Notes under the pieces: generated by a model | Told to the model about the DNA's origin: nothing | What the model saw: only the letters and a program-made list of their open reading frames with translations | The model's database searches: none | Made by a program: the position numbers and the translations under genes | In this document: positions 1 to 6,794 of the stretch, piece after piece | Layout: each line of letters opens with the position of its first letter | How positions within the stretch are numbered: position 1 is the first letter of the stretch | Source of the DNA: Glandiceps talaboti | Lineage: Eukaryota > Hemichordata > Enteropneusta > Spengelidae | Length of the DNA: 10,000 nucleotides | Direction: 5' to 3' | NCBI RefSeq assembly: GCF_964340395.1 | Contig: NC_135568.1 | Coordinates: 7,736,280 to 7,746,279, forward strand

Positions 1-86
1 GCTATCAAATGAATTTAAATTAATGTCACTTCTCCAAATGTAGTAATTTAGCAACGTCTAGATATTTAATTTCTACATAAGCATAC

Positions 87-134
87 CTGTCGATGCCAAT
101 GTAGTTGGTGCCTGGGTTGCAATCTGTGGTGCTG
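87..134 (-). CDS. Mini-exon 1, Ala/Pro/Thr linker repeat
   Basis: A 48-nt exon with the same splice borders as mini-exon 2: TTTACAG, tandem CAG, donor ACAG|GTATGC. Joined to mini-exon 2 (G|CA, Ala) it adds another AAPQIATQAPTTLAST unit and again ends in phase 1, so any number of copies can be spliced in series. The gene must continue left of the window, because no stop is reached. Confidence 0.6.
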
Positions 135-280
135 CTGTAAACAAAAGAGTTCGGTATGATTACAAATAGAAGTATGTATGGAAGGAAGGAAATTGCGTTC
201 AACTCAATTCAAACTAATGTCACTTCTCCAAATATAGTAACTTGGCAACGTTTAGATATTTAATTACTACATAAGCATAC

Positions 281-328
281 CTGTCGATGCCAATGTGGTT
301 GGTGCCTGGGTTGCAATCTGTGGTGCTG
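281..328 (-). CDS. Mini-exon 2, Ala/Pro/Thr linker repeat
   Basis: A 48-nt exon between CTTTTGTTTACAG and ACAG|GTATGCTT. In phase 1 it reads (A)APQIATQAPTTLAST. It differs from mini-exon 1 by one base, silent in this frame (ACC/ACT, Thr); in the alternative phase-2 frame the same base would change Tyr to His. The acceptor is a tandem CAG-CAG, so use of the second CAG would drop one Ala and keep frame. Confidence 0.6.
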
Positions 329-476
329 CTGTAAACAAAAGAGTTCGGTATGATTACATGTAGAAGTATGTATGGAAGGAAGGAAGGAATGCTTTCAAAT
401 GAATTCAAACAAATGTCACTTCTCCAAATGTAGTAACTTAGCAACGTTTAGATATTTAATTTCTACATAACCATAC

Positions 477-521
477 CTGTCGATGCCAATATAGTTGGTG
501 CCTGAGTTGTAACTTGTGGTG
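477..521 (-). CDS. Mini-exon 3 (first in transcription order), Ala/Pro/Thr linker repeat
   Basis: A 45-nt exon between TTTGACAACAG and donor ACAG|GTATGGTT. Following the propeller exon (C|CA, Pro) the frame is open: PPQVTTQAPTILAST, ending in phase 1. This is a low-complexity Pro/Thr/Ala/Gln peptide, typical of O-glycosylated linkers. It is the most diverged of the three copies and lacks the extra CAG at its acceptor. Against the other two it has two silent changes, Ile to Val, Ala to Thr and Thr to Ile, so the frame is kept. Confidence 0.58.
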
Positions 522-642
522 CTGTTGTCAAATATGAAAAGAAACGCCAATAAGAACATAAAATAGAACCGGGAGACTAGATGCAACTTCTACTCTTTTT
601 TCATCAAATAATAAAAGATATATTCGCTAAAAATTGATCAAT

Positions 643-920
643 TGCTCCTAAAACAGACATTGTATCTGCTAATTAGTGATCAATATTATTTGTAGGTAGT
701 ATAGTGACAAGCTCAAATCATGAGCTATAGCTCTGTTTTCAATCTGTTGCCATGTTACAACAGTACTAGTTGTCAGTTGCATATCATTTTTCGATCAGAC
801 AACCACAATGTACTCACTGAAAATTATTGAAATAAAAATAATTAGACATTGTATATGTTAATCAGATAAAATCGATATTATTCTTAAGCTGTACAGAAAC
901 AAGTTGAGATCATGATCGCC
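643..920. repeat. Pair of diverged direct repeats (~80 bp, offset 189)
   Basis: Copies at 643-722 and 833-920 share AGACATTGTATNTG, TAAT(T/C)AG, ATATTATT and ACAAG-(T)T(G/C)A-ATCATGA in the same order. The second copy overlaps the end of the 761-850 dispersed repeat. Confidence 0.6.
761..850. repeat. Dispersed repeat, copy 1 (partner near 8321-8405)
   Basis: Shares ACTAGTTGT, TTTCGA, ACAA-CACAAT/AACAAT and CACTGAAAAT, then a TAGACA(C)ATT block, in the same order and spacing as the copy near 8321-8405. Same orientation, perhaps 70% identical by eye. Probably an old non-autonomous transposon fragment. Confidence 0.5.
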
Positions 921-1051
921 GTTGAGGGTGCTGATTTTGAGTACGGACCCTAAAATAAATAATGATTTGATTTATCGTGTCTACAGCGACAAAGATGCGT
1001 TTACCCAAAGCCTACGATACTGTTCAGGGTGTACAATATCACGAGTAATTA

Positions 1052-1052
1052 G

Positions 1053-1108
<56 letters not shown>

Positions 1109-1117
1109 GTTGTTGTT
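1052..1117. repeat. (TTG)n microsatellite
   Basis: Sixty-six bases of GTT repeat with one T-to-C interruption near 1087. A poly-Cys or poly-Leu reading of it is not a gene. Confidence 0.97.
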
Positions 1118-1632
1118 CCCCAAAAAATAATTTTAAAAACCGTTCCAGTTGCAGCTAGTACAGGTTTAAACCAATGGCAAGGGCTATTGGACAAAGAAGT
1201 ATATCTGGAGGAATGTGAATAAGAGTGGCCGGTTAATTTTTACTGTCTTTTCTGTTGTGTTTTTACACTTTCCCATGCGTAATTTGTTCAAGAAAAACCA
1301 AAATTAAAAGCCAACAAACATACCCAGATAACATGAGAAAACTTACCAACTGTCACGCCTTCTTCAAGCCATGCAACGTCGGGAGCTTTAAGGAAAGGAA
1401 AAATGTGGAGAAAATGCTGAATGTCAATATTTCACGTTATGTCTTTTATGTTACAATGTGTTGTAAAAAAGCGATGTGTTCTAAGGAAGAATTCACCAAA
1501 CACACAGTAATTCTCTGAACATGATGGTTGATTCGGATGATAAGTTGACTTCGGGTGTCGTGGGAGTCAAGCCCGTGATGCAGCTAAGTATTCATTTGTA
1601 GTATGTATCTTTTGCCACTTTCATTTTGTGTA

Positions 1633-1699
1633 TTTGTTTTGTTTGTTTGTTTGTTTGTTTGTTTGTCTGTCTGTCTGTCTGTGTGTCTTCGTCTGTATA

Positions 1700-1734
<35 letters not shown>

Positions 1735-1774
1735 ATGTATGTATGTATGTATGTATGTATGTATGTATGTATGT
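1633..1774. repeat. Compound satellite (GTTT)n-(GTCT)n-(GTAT)n
   Basis: Three tetranucleotide blocks that differ only in the third base: GTTT to about 1665, GTCT to about 1732 (interrupted near 1681-1700), then GTAT to 1774. The order suggests stepwise spread of point-mutated units. Confidence 0.97.
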
Positions 1775-1801
1775 CTAGCTATATCTTTCTGCCTACCTGC
1801 C

Positions 1802-1869
1802 TGTCTATTTGACTATGTCTGTGTATGATTGTGTATGTCTATTTGACTATGTCTGTGTGTGATTGTGTG
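1802..1869. repeat. 34-bp tandem duplication
   Basis: Two copies beginning TGTCTATTTGACTATG at 1802 and 1836, nearly identical. They lie 46-113 bp downstream (minus strand) of the propeller-exon donor. Confidence 0.9.
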
Positions 1870-1914
1870 TACATGCATATAGGTATAGTATGTTTTCTCT
1901 AACACACAACTTAC

Positions 1915-2523
1915 GATATTTCACAAACGCCAATGTCACTACACAATTTCCATTCAAAATTGAACCTGCCCATGCTGAGTCATAAGTTGCTCGCACTATA
2001 AGGTTGCATGTTAACGCCTCGACACCGGCTACTGTACCATCAGTATCAGCCGAAACATCAGTTACAAAACCACTGAATGGGATCACAAGCCATAGTACCC
2101 CAGCCCATATCCACAGGTCGTTAAGTACTGTACTACTACTCAATATTGTACCATCAGGTAGTTGAGTTAGACTTTGTGGACAGCAACTCAGAAATATCGA
2201 TGCAGACCAGGCTGTGTCGTCATATTGGCGTGATACCATTGCGCCATCACTTTGCTGCAGTCCATAGATTGTGCCATTAGATACAACAGCAACGTATGTC
2301 ACACAGCAACTTCCTGGCATTGGTCCACTCCAGGGTGCATTGGGGTCCGAACTCTGTTTTGTATACAGCTGATTATCGGTTTGTACGCCTAATATAGTAC
2401 CGTCTGGCATTGTGTCGATGACCAATACACAACAGCTATTTTTAAGTGGTCCTGTCCAAACCCCCTCTAAACCATCTCGTCTGTACACTTGATTATCGGA
2501 CTTGACGCCGTAGAGTGGTGATG
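1915..2523 (-). CDS. Main exon: secreted five-bladed propeller (tachylectin/tectonin-like repeats)
   Basis: One 609-nt exon, phase 1 at both ends, between acceptor GTCGTTTTAG and donor TATC|GTAAGTTGT; it encodes 203 residues. Tryptophans start each repeat at residues 23, 65, 106, 145 and 185, a period of 39-42. The pattern is W-(S/T)-G-P-x4-S-C-C-V-(x)n-(D/N)-G-T-(I/V)-x-G-V-x-x-D-N-x-L-Y. DGT/NGT turns fall at residues 41, 83, 124 and 162; paired cysteines at 31-32, 73-74 and 114-115. The exon begins with the end of a blade (SPLYGVKSDNQVY) and ends with the start of one (WAGSILNGNCVV). The two halves could close into a fifth blade, the usual 'velcro' of propellers. Tachylectin-2 is a five-bladed lectin with 47-residue repeats, and tectonins have similar blades; sugar or pattern binding is therefore a reasonable guess, not shown. 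Blades four and five have lost the cysteine pair. Confidence 0.75.
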
Positions 2524-2635
2524 CTAAAACGACATGTACAAAAGCAGTATTACAGTAATGAAAAGGGGAATAAATTGCTACTTGACTAGTTTAGTGAACC
2601 CTTAGTATTCCGGGATAATTTTTTTATTTTTTTTT

Positions 2636-2659
2636 GGGGGGGGGGGGGCGGGGGGGGGG
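2636..2659. repeat. G13-C-G10 homopolymer tract
   Basis: Thirteen G, one C, ten G, following a T-rich run. On the transcribed (minus) strand it is a C tract about 112 bases before the propeller-exon acceptor. It could form a quadruplex on the plus strand; the length is error-prone in sequencing. Confidence 0.9.
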
Positions 2660-2764
2660 ACTTATTTACTTCCCTTTACTATTCGTCAAGTAATGAAGTA
2701 ATTATTGTGGGACATGTATCCCAGGAAATTTTTTAATTATAACAAATACATTGACCTCGAAATT

Positions 2765-2790
2765 ATAATTTATGTGATATCATAAATTAT
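2765..2790. repeat. Perfect inverted repeat, 10-bp stem
   Basis: ATAATTTATG, six-base loop TGATAT, then CATAAATTAT. All A/T-rich; possibly the core of a small transposon relic, or chance in AT-rich DNA. Confidence 0.6.
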
Positions 2791-4100
2791 GAATAATTCA
2801 TCAACATACACAAAAATTAACATTGTTAAAGGTATCTGTACTGTATAGTATTTCTAACGTGTACAAGCACACAAGCATATAAAAAAATACTTGTTTTCCC
2901 CTGGTATTCTAAAAGTTAAGTTTAATCCGTTTATTTTATTTTTATTGGAAACGTTCACTTAATTTAAAACAACATGTAATACATTTTTGTCAACAAAGGC
3001 CTCACTTCAATGTTGCGATTGTATTTTCATATCTCCAACTAGTTTCCTTATGCAAATATGATAGATGAGAATATTAATCAGGGCTCAATGCGAGATCAAG
3101 GTACTATCCTGTAAGAGCTTGATGAACACATAATCTATGGTTGTTATTTGGGCTTCCAAAAGCAGGGTAATTTTATCCCTACTGCTTTCAGAGTCTTTTG
3201 ATAATTTATCAAATATTATAATCATCTCTCATATTTGCTGACGAGACTGATTGATACGAAAAGATGACTAGTCTTAAACTAGAACAATTAGCTTAGAGAC
3301 CAAGCACGGGTATTAAAACAATTTCTAAGCAAACAGAATGCTCAAACACTTTATTTTCAAAAGTTTAATTTCCAATCTTCCTTATTTGTATTATTTGTAA
3401 CTGAACACATTTTCTTCTGAGCCCCTGTATCGACCCTCATGAATCTCAATGTTTAATTCATTCAGAAGCCAATGACACGTTTTAATATATTAATCTACCT
3501 GGCTAACTGATTAAGAAGAATATTCTTTTGATAGGTAAATAAGTAAATTGCATGTTTTATTACGCCAATGGAGAAATTATAAATTAGCAATCTGTTTTTC
3601 AGCAGTAATTTGCTCCAAATTGTAATCCTGCAATCGGACATTTCGTTCACTTGGTGTCCATGTCATAGACTCCACGCCACAAACTAAGCGACTAGTGTAA
3701 CTGTTCTATACACAGATTCGTACTAAAAGAATGAGGAAAAAATCGCAATTTAGAATGAGAAATTACGGTATAGATGTATCATTGATTGAATTTAGTATTC
3801 GACAATGCAAATGTAACAGGTTTTCTCCATATATCATAATTTATACTAGCACTGATATGATTTTGAGAGGAGGAAGGAACAACTATACTTGTGTAACGAT
3901 TTTGTAAATATGCTACTCCAGTAATCGAAAACAAACTATCATTCATTTACAGAGCATCGGTATAAGTACGTCGTAATTTTTCAAAATAAATGTTTCGTTG
4001 CTTAAGCTTTTACCCACAGAATGATAACCCGTCTTTTATCATATTGAATTTTTCTACATATTAGTTTTATGAATATTTTTGTGACGAAATCAGTACTCAC

Positions 4101-4161
4101 CTTTGGTTAGACAAATTCGCTGTATAAGAATAATAAAAACGATCAGCTGTCTTGATCTCAT
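4101..4161 (-). CDS. First coding exon: signal peptide (proximal leader) of the propeller gene
   Basis: ATG with A at -3 opens a 20-codon frame, MRSRQLIVFIILIQRICLTK, that ends in phase 1 at AAAG|GTGAGTACT, a near-consensus donor. Two basic residues precede a strongly hydrophobic core (LIVFIILI), followed by a polar end: a secretion signal. Spliced over about 1.58 kb to the propeller exon (G|CA, Ala) it reads ...ICLTKASPLYGVKSD, which puts the signal peptide directly before the first propeller strand. The match of hydrophobic leader, phase and position, plus a paralogous leader 0.9 kb upstream, makes chance unlikely. Cleavage is expected around the exon junction. Its upstream flank carries a duplicated element (4262-4465) that may hold the promoter. 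Confidence 0.6.
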
Positions 4162-4978
4162 ATTCACACTTGAAATTTGGGTATTTCGCTGTACCGCGTT
4201 AAGGAGATATTCTAACCTTTTCTACCCGTGGATGGCAGTGGTTGAATGCCAAACTTGCCATGCCATGCTTGGAGGAGCATCTCTTAATTGCTCCCACTAA
4301 GGACAAATTCAAGCAATTATCTTGACAAGTAATCAATAATAAATAAAATACAAAACTCATTAAAACTATTAAAAGTGTGACACAGTCTTCGTTGTCATCT
4401 GTCATCATTTCGCATATCATTATAATGATTATGATTGTATATGTTTTTCCTATTATCTTGTTTAATGTGTGAGCTGATCATACCAATACAGGGGTAAGTG
4501 CCATGCGGGTCTACCAACAAAAATGTTATTTCAAGAAGAAGGCCAAACATATATTTCGGCAGTACCCTATTTCGGTATGCCCTTATCGGTCAAATTTAAT
4601 TTATTAGATTCTTCAACCAGAATAATTTTAGTGAGATCGGAGTAGTTATAGTAGACTATCTCACTAGATGATATTTAATAAATGAGTCATTTGCATAACT
4701 CTTTTAACATGTCATCCAATGTGACCTTCTTAGCCACCATACATAAAGAAAAAGATAAACAACTATTTTAAGTATAAAGCACATACACATTCAACAAGTT
4801 ATCTTTAGAATACAGAACATCGGTATAGATTCATTTGTATCAAGAGTTTCTAAATGTGCGATTATACTGGACAGTCTGGTTAAGATAAAAACTTGTAACA
4901 TGATGTACTATAACGAAGCTACATAATGTATTCAAAAATAAAATTCGTTTATCGTGTGAGAAAGTAATAATAACTCAC
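4162..4978. other. Region between the two leader exons
   Basis: Holds the upstream element of the proximal leader and otherwise AT-rich DNA. No exon with both good borders and an open frame was found, so the distal leader does not have its own nearby propeller exon and would have to splice past the proximal one. Confidence 0.5.
4262..4465 (-). repeat. Duplicated upstream element, copy next to proximal leader
   Basis: About 200 bp starting 100 bases upstream of the proximal leader ATG. Read on the minus strand it shares TAATAGGAAAAACATATACA, ATGCGAAATGA, TTATTGATTA-TTGTCA, AATTAAG and CCTCCAAGCATG with the copy at 6539-6715, in the same order. It contains a perfect 14-bp palindrome ATCATTATAATGAT (4416-4429). 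Position before a first exon makes a promoter or 5' UTR role possible; a transposon origin is equally possible. Confidence 0.6.
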
Positions 4979-5036
4979 ATTTAGTGTGAAGCACCCGTTG
5001 CATTAAAAGGAGAAGAATTAACGACACTGATTTCAT
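4979..5036 (-). CDS. Alternative first coding exon: signal peptide (distal leader)
   Basis: ATG with A at -3 (ATAAAATG) opens a 19-codon frame, MKSVSLILLLLMQRVLHTK, that ends in phase 1 at AAAT|GTGAGTTATT. It has one basic residue, a leucine-rich core and a polar tail: a typical signal peptide for secretion. Joined to the propeller exon (T|CA, Ser) it gives ...LHTKSSPLYGVKSD with no frame break, across an intron of about 2.45 kb. It is clearly paralogous to the leader at 4101-4161: hydrophobic core, then Gln-Arg-(Ile/Val), then Thr-Lys and the same phase. TATATTTAA lies roughly 20-25 bases upstream of the ATG, but the start site of transcription is unknown. Not proven: whether it serves the propeller gene or is a relic of a duplicated gene. 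Confidence 0.55.
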
Positions 5037-5189
5037 TTTATGATTCAGAATTAAATATATCGGTTGAGTCACTGTGAAGGTGGGATAATCTCTCTACTTC
5101 TTGTCTAGGATTCTTGTAGTTAACTGTATAACTCACTATAACATAATCCAATATTTCACTATTACACAAAGTGTATTTGATGTTAACGA

Positions 5190-5330
5190 CTCACTTTAAA
5201 AGTTTGCGCTTTTCCACTCTGTACTCAAAGTGGTTTACAATCATTACCCCTGGCACTTTACTTCCTAAACTCCCTGGGGAGCATACAATCCATTGCAGCA
5301 TCTATAAGCGCATCGGATTAAAGCATACAC
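5190..5330 (-). mobile_element. SINE-like (or LINE 3'-end) fragment
   Basis: On the minus strand the segment includes CTCCCCAGGGAG, AGTAAAGTGCCAGGGGTAATG and then GTAAACCACTTTGAGTACAG followed by AGTGGAAAAGCGC. The order 'GTAAA-(C/G)C(G/A)CTTTGAG...GGAAAAGCGC' is the familiar 3' tail of many SINE and related LINE families in fishes and marine invertebrates. It is more GC-rich than its surroundings. Family name not assigned. Confidence 0.5.
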
Positions 5331-5720
5331 AGTGCATGAAGATTTCATATTCTCTTATTTGAAAGTTTGTTACTGGGTTTCATTTTCTGAGGTAATAAAC
5401 TCTTCTGGGAGTTTTGGTTGGTTCGGTTCTAGGCTACGATTTGCCTGCAGTCGACTGAATTGACATACCTTGTTTAGATCCAAGCACACGCAGACTTTTC
5501 ACAATGTATCAACAGTCAATCTATATAACCAGCTGATTATTCACCATGGACGGACATACAGATTCATCAATGTGAAAGAAAATACAAGTACAAAAACAGC
5601 TATTTTATCAATAAGAATTCTGGTTAATGAAACAACTAAAATTGAATATCTGAGGCATAGATGTAATCGTTAGAGTGTTTTCGAACAAGAATACGATGCA
5701 CAGTAAGCTGAATAGCCCAC
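5331..5720. other. Intergenic stretch holding only the decayed leader
   Basis: Apart from the leader-like relic at 5469-5547 nothing is supported. The plus-strand open frame here has no recognisable domain and no splice context. Confidence 0.4.
5469..5547 (-). pseudogene. Probable decayed third leader exon
   Basis: ATG GTG AAT AAT CAG CTG begins like the proximal leader, which also has CAGCTG after its start. The sequence ends at CAAG|GTATGT after a frame reading SLRVLGSKQ, comparable to QRVLHTK of the distal leader and in the same phase 1. Between them the frame has in-frame TAG (codon 9) and TGA (codon 13), so it cannot make a signal peptide. The CGTGTGCTT block next to the donor matches the distal leader (CGGGTGCTT). 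The homology call is by eye over about 25 bases at each end and is uncertain. Confidence 0.3.
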
Positions 5721-5972
5721 AATAGGGGACTTGCAATCCAGACTGAGCATGCTCAGACGCAAAGTACTATGGCATTATCTGTGGTTATCAAAATACGTAA
5801 TCTTGAGCTGCCGATAGAATAAACCCCCCACAATGGTCAGCGTAACTATGAATTGATTATTTGTGGTTACAAACAATGTATCAACATTGTTTACAATACT
5901 AATTGATTAGTATTTATTATCACATTTTCCATGGTGCAACATTCAACATGGCGGGTTTGCAAGTTCCCTATT
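5721..5972. mobile_element. Short non-autonomous DNA transposon (MITE-like)
   Basis: A 252-bp element bounded by imperfect 19-bp terminal inverted repeats: AATAGGGGACTTGCAATCC at the left, and the complement of AATAGGGAACTTGCAAACC at the right (17 of 19 match). A TA dinucleotide lies at both ends just outside GGGGACTTGCAA/GGGAACTTGCAA, compatible with a TA target duplication. Inside are a perfect 14-bp palindrome CTGAGCATGCTCAG (5743-5756) and two adjacent perfect 9-bp-stem hairpins (5871-5892 and 5895-5914). No coding capacity. Confidence 0.6.
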
Positions 5973-6538
5973 CTCTCTGATTTGTGCACTCAGGCATTAA
6001 CCTTTTCATTTCAGGCAAAACTCACTAATATACTGGGTTTTGTGAAAATATCTTTGACATTTTCAAACCTTCGAATTGCTACTGATCATGATAGGTTACT
6101 GAATATCCGTTTTCATCTCTGCAGATATCAGTGACTTTTGGTGGAATAGGACAAGTTTGTAAATTATTCGCACCGACTTTCTTGAGAGCCATGGCATGCA
6201 GATATTTACAATGAAACTAATTGGAAAAGTTGAACCTGTCACGCGACTCAACAAAGGGTATCAATTTTTTCTGAATTCTGGTAGAACAAAAGATATTTAC
6301 ATTTTATGAAATTCTTTACACGTTGGCTACATATATTATTGGACAGTATACATACTTGTGTTCATTACGTACACGATTGACAGTTTATTTGACTTGATCC
6401 ATATAGTGTTACTCTGAACTATTTAAATCATTGACATTGCCTCAGAGAATGCGTTGTACATGTAAAGTAGATGTTATGTTATGTTATATTCCCCTGTGAC
6501 AAGTTTCTTAATTGCTTCAAACATGACTGCATATGTAT

Positions 6539-6715
6539 ACATGCTTGGAGGAAAGGCGCTTAATTACCCTATCTAATAATTTTAATTCATTTGACAACTA
6601 ATCAACAATAAATATTTCAACCTTATTACAACCGTTCAAAGTACTCAGTCTTATTAGACTATCTTGTACGTCACCTCTCGTCATTTCGCATAATGGTTTA
6701 TACTTTTTCTCATTA
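6539..6715 (-). repeat. Duplicated upstream element, distant copy
   Basis: Second copy of the element at 4262-4465, same orientation, with shared blocks in the same order. No intact leader exon follows it. ATGGATCAAGTCA near 6390-6402 resembles the first bases of the proximal leader but meets a stop at codon six. Confidence 0.55.
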
Positions 6716-6745
6716 TTGAACACAAACAGATGATCCATTTCATAA

Positions 6746-6794
6746 GACAAAATGGCGTCGTCATAGTTTTCGCCGCTGGTGGCGCAATTTTGTC
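6746..6794. repeat. GC-richer fold-back sequence
   Basis: GACAAAATGGCG at one end and CGCAATTTTGTC at the other, 11 of 12 positions complementary, enclosing a 25-base middle that has its own CGCC/GGCG stem. It stands out as CpG-rich in AT-rich DNA. Could be a tiny transposon relic. Confidence 0.5.

Larger units (their letters stand above)
1..530. repeat. Tandem array of ~195-bp units, each with one mini-exon
   Basis: Units begin near 1 (GCTATCAAATGAA), 195 and 391 (GCTTTCAAATGAA), with periods of 194 and 196 bp. The two-base difference lies in a GGAA run between units. Each unit holds intron, mini-exon and intron, so each duplication adds a complete exon. The third unit keeps homology only to about position 525 and then becomes unique. 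The array is open at the left window edge, so more copies probably follow. Confidence 0.9.
531..1914 (-). other. Large intron between propeller exon and mini-exons
   Basis: About 1.4 kb with no supported exon on either strand. It holds two diverged direct-repeat copies (643-722 and 833-920), a TTG microsatellite, a compound tetranucleotide satellite and a 34-bp tandem pair just before the donor side. A plus-strand frame at 1255-1518 (87 codons, Cys-rich end KAMCSKEEFTKHT) is open but not recognisable. Confidence 0.5.
2524..4100 (-). other. Intron from proximal leader to propeller exon
   Basis: About 1.58 kb, AT-rich, with no supported exon on either strand. It contains a G/C homopolymer tract (2636-2659), a perfect 10-bp-stem hairpin (2765-2790) and an ACAGAGCATCGGTATA block near 3951 that recurs (ACAGAACATCGGTATA) near 4813 on the left side of the distal leader. 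Confidence 0.55.

Noticed and set aside
220-444. A 74-codon minus-strand frame across mini-exon 2 that reads STTDCNPGTNHIGID.
   Set aside because: It runs through intron sequence and uses the phase-2 frame. The propeller exon imposes phase 1, and substitutions between copies are silent or conservative only in phase 1.
922-1158. Frame with a long poly-Cys run.
   Set aside because: Translation of the TTG microsatellite.
1603-1828. Overlapping frames with VCLSVCLS and MYVCMYVC repeats.
   Set aside because: Translation of the tetranucleotide satellite.
4101-4119. A 19-nt micro-exon (phase 0 to 1) between CTTATACAG and AAAG|GTGAGT that could bridge GPS exon B directly to the propeller exon.
   Set aside because: The apparent acceptor is the pyrimidine-rich signal-peptide core of the proximal leader. 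The ATG-led reading is simpler and is supported by the paralogous leader at 4979-5036. A fusion of half a GPS to a propeller would be biologically odd.
4199-4420. Minus-strand 73-codon frame with a hydrophobic stretch upstream of the proximal leader.
   Set aside because: It lies in the duplicated upstream element, and the homologous copy at 6539-6715 does not keep the frame or the hydrophobic stretch, so it is probably not coding.
5197-5250. Minus-strand exon MIVNHFEYRVEKRKLL ending at a GTGAGT donor.
   Set aside because: It lies entirely in the SINE-like tail, has the wrong phase and no signal-peptide character.
6355-6402. A fourth leader-like exon (ATGGATCAAGTCA...ACACAA|GTATGT).
   Set aside because: Only about 12 bases resemble the proximal leader and the frame stops at codon six. 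Too weak to annotate, noted only because a copy of the upstream element follows.
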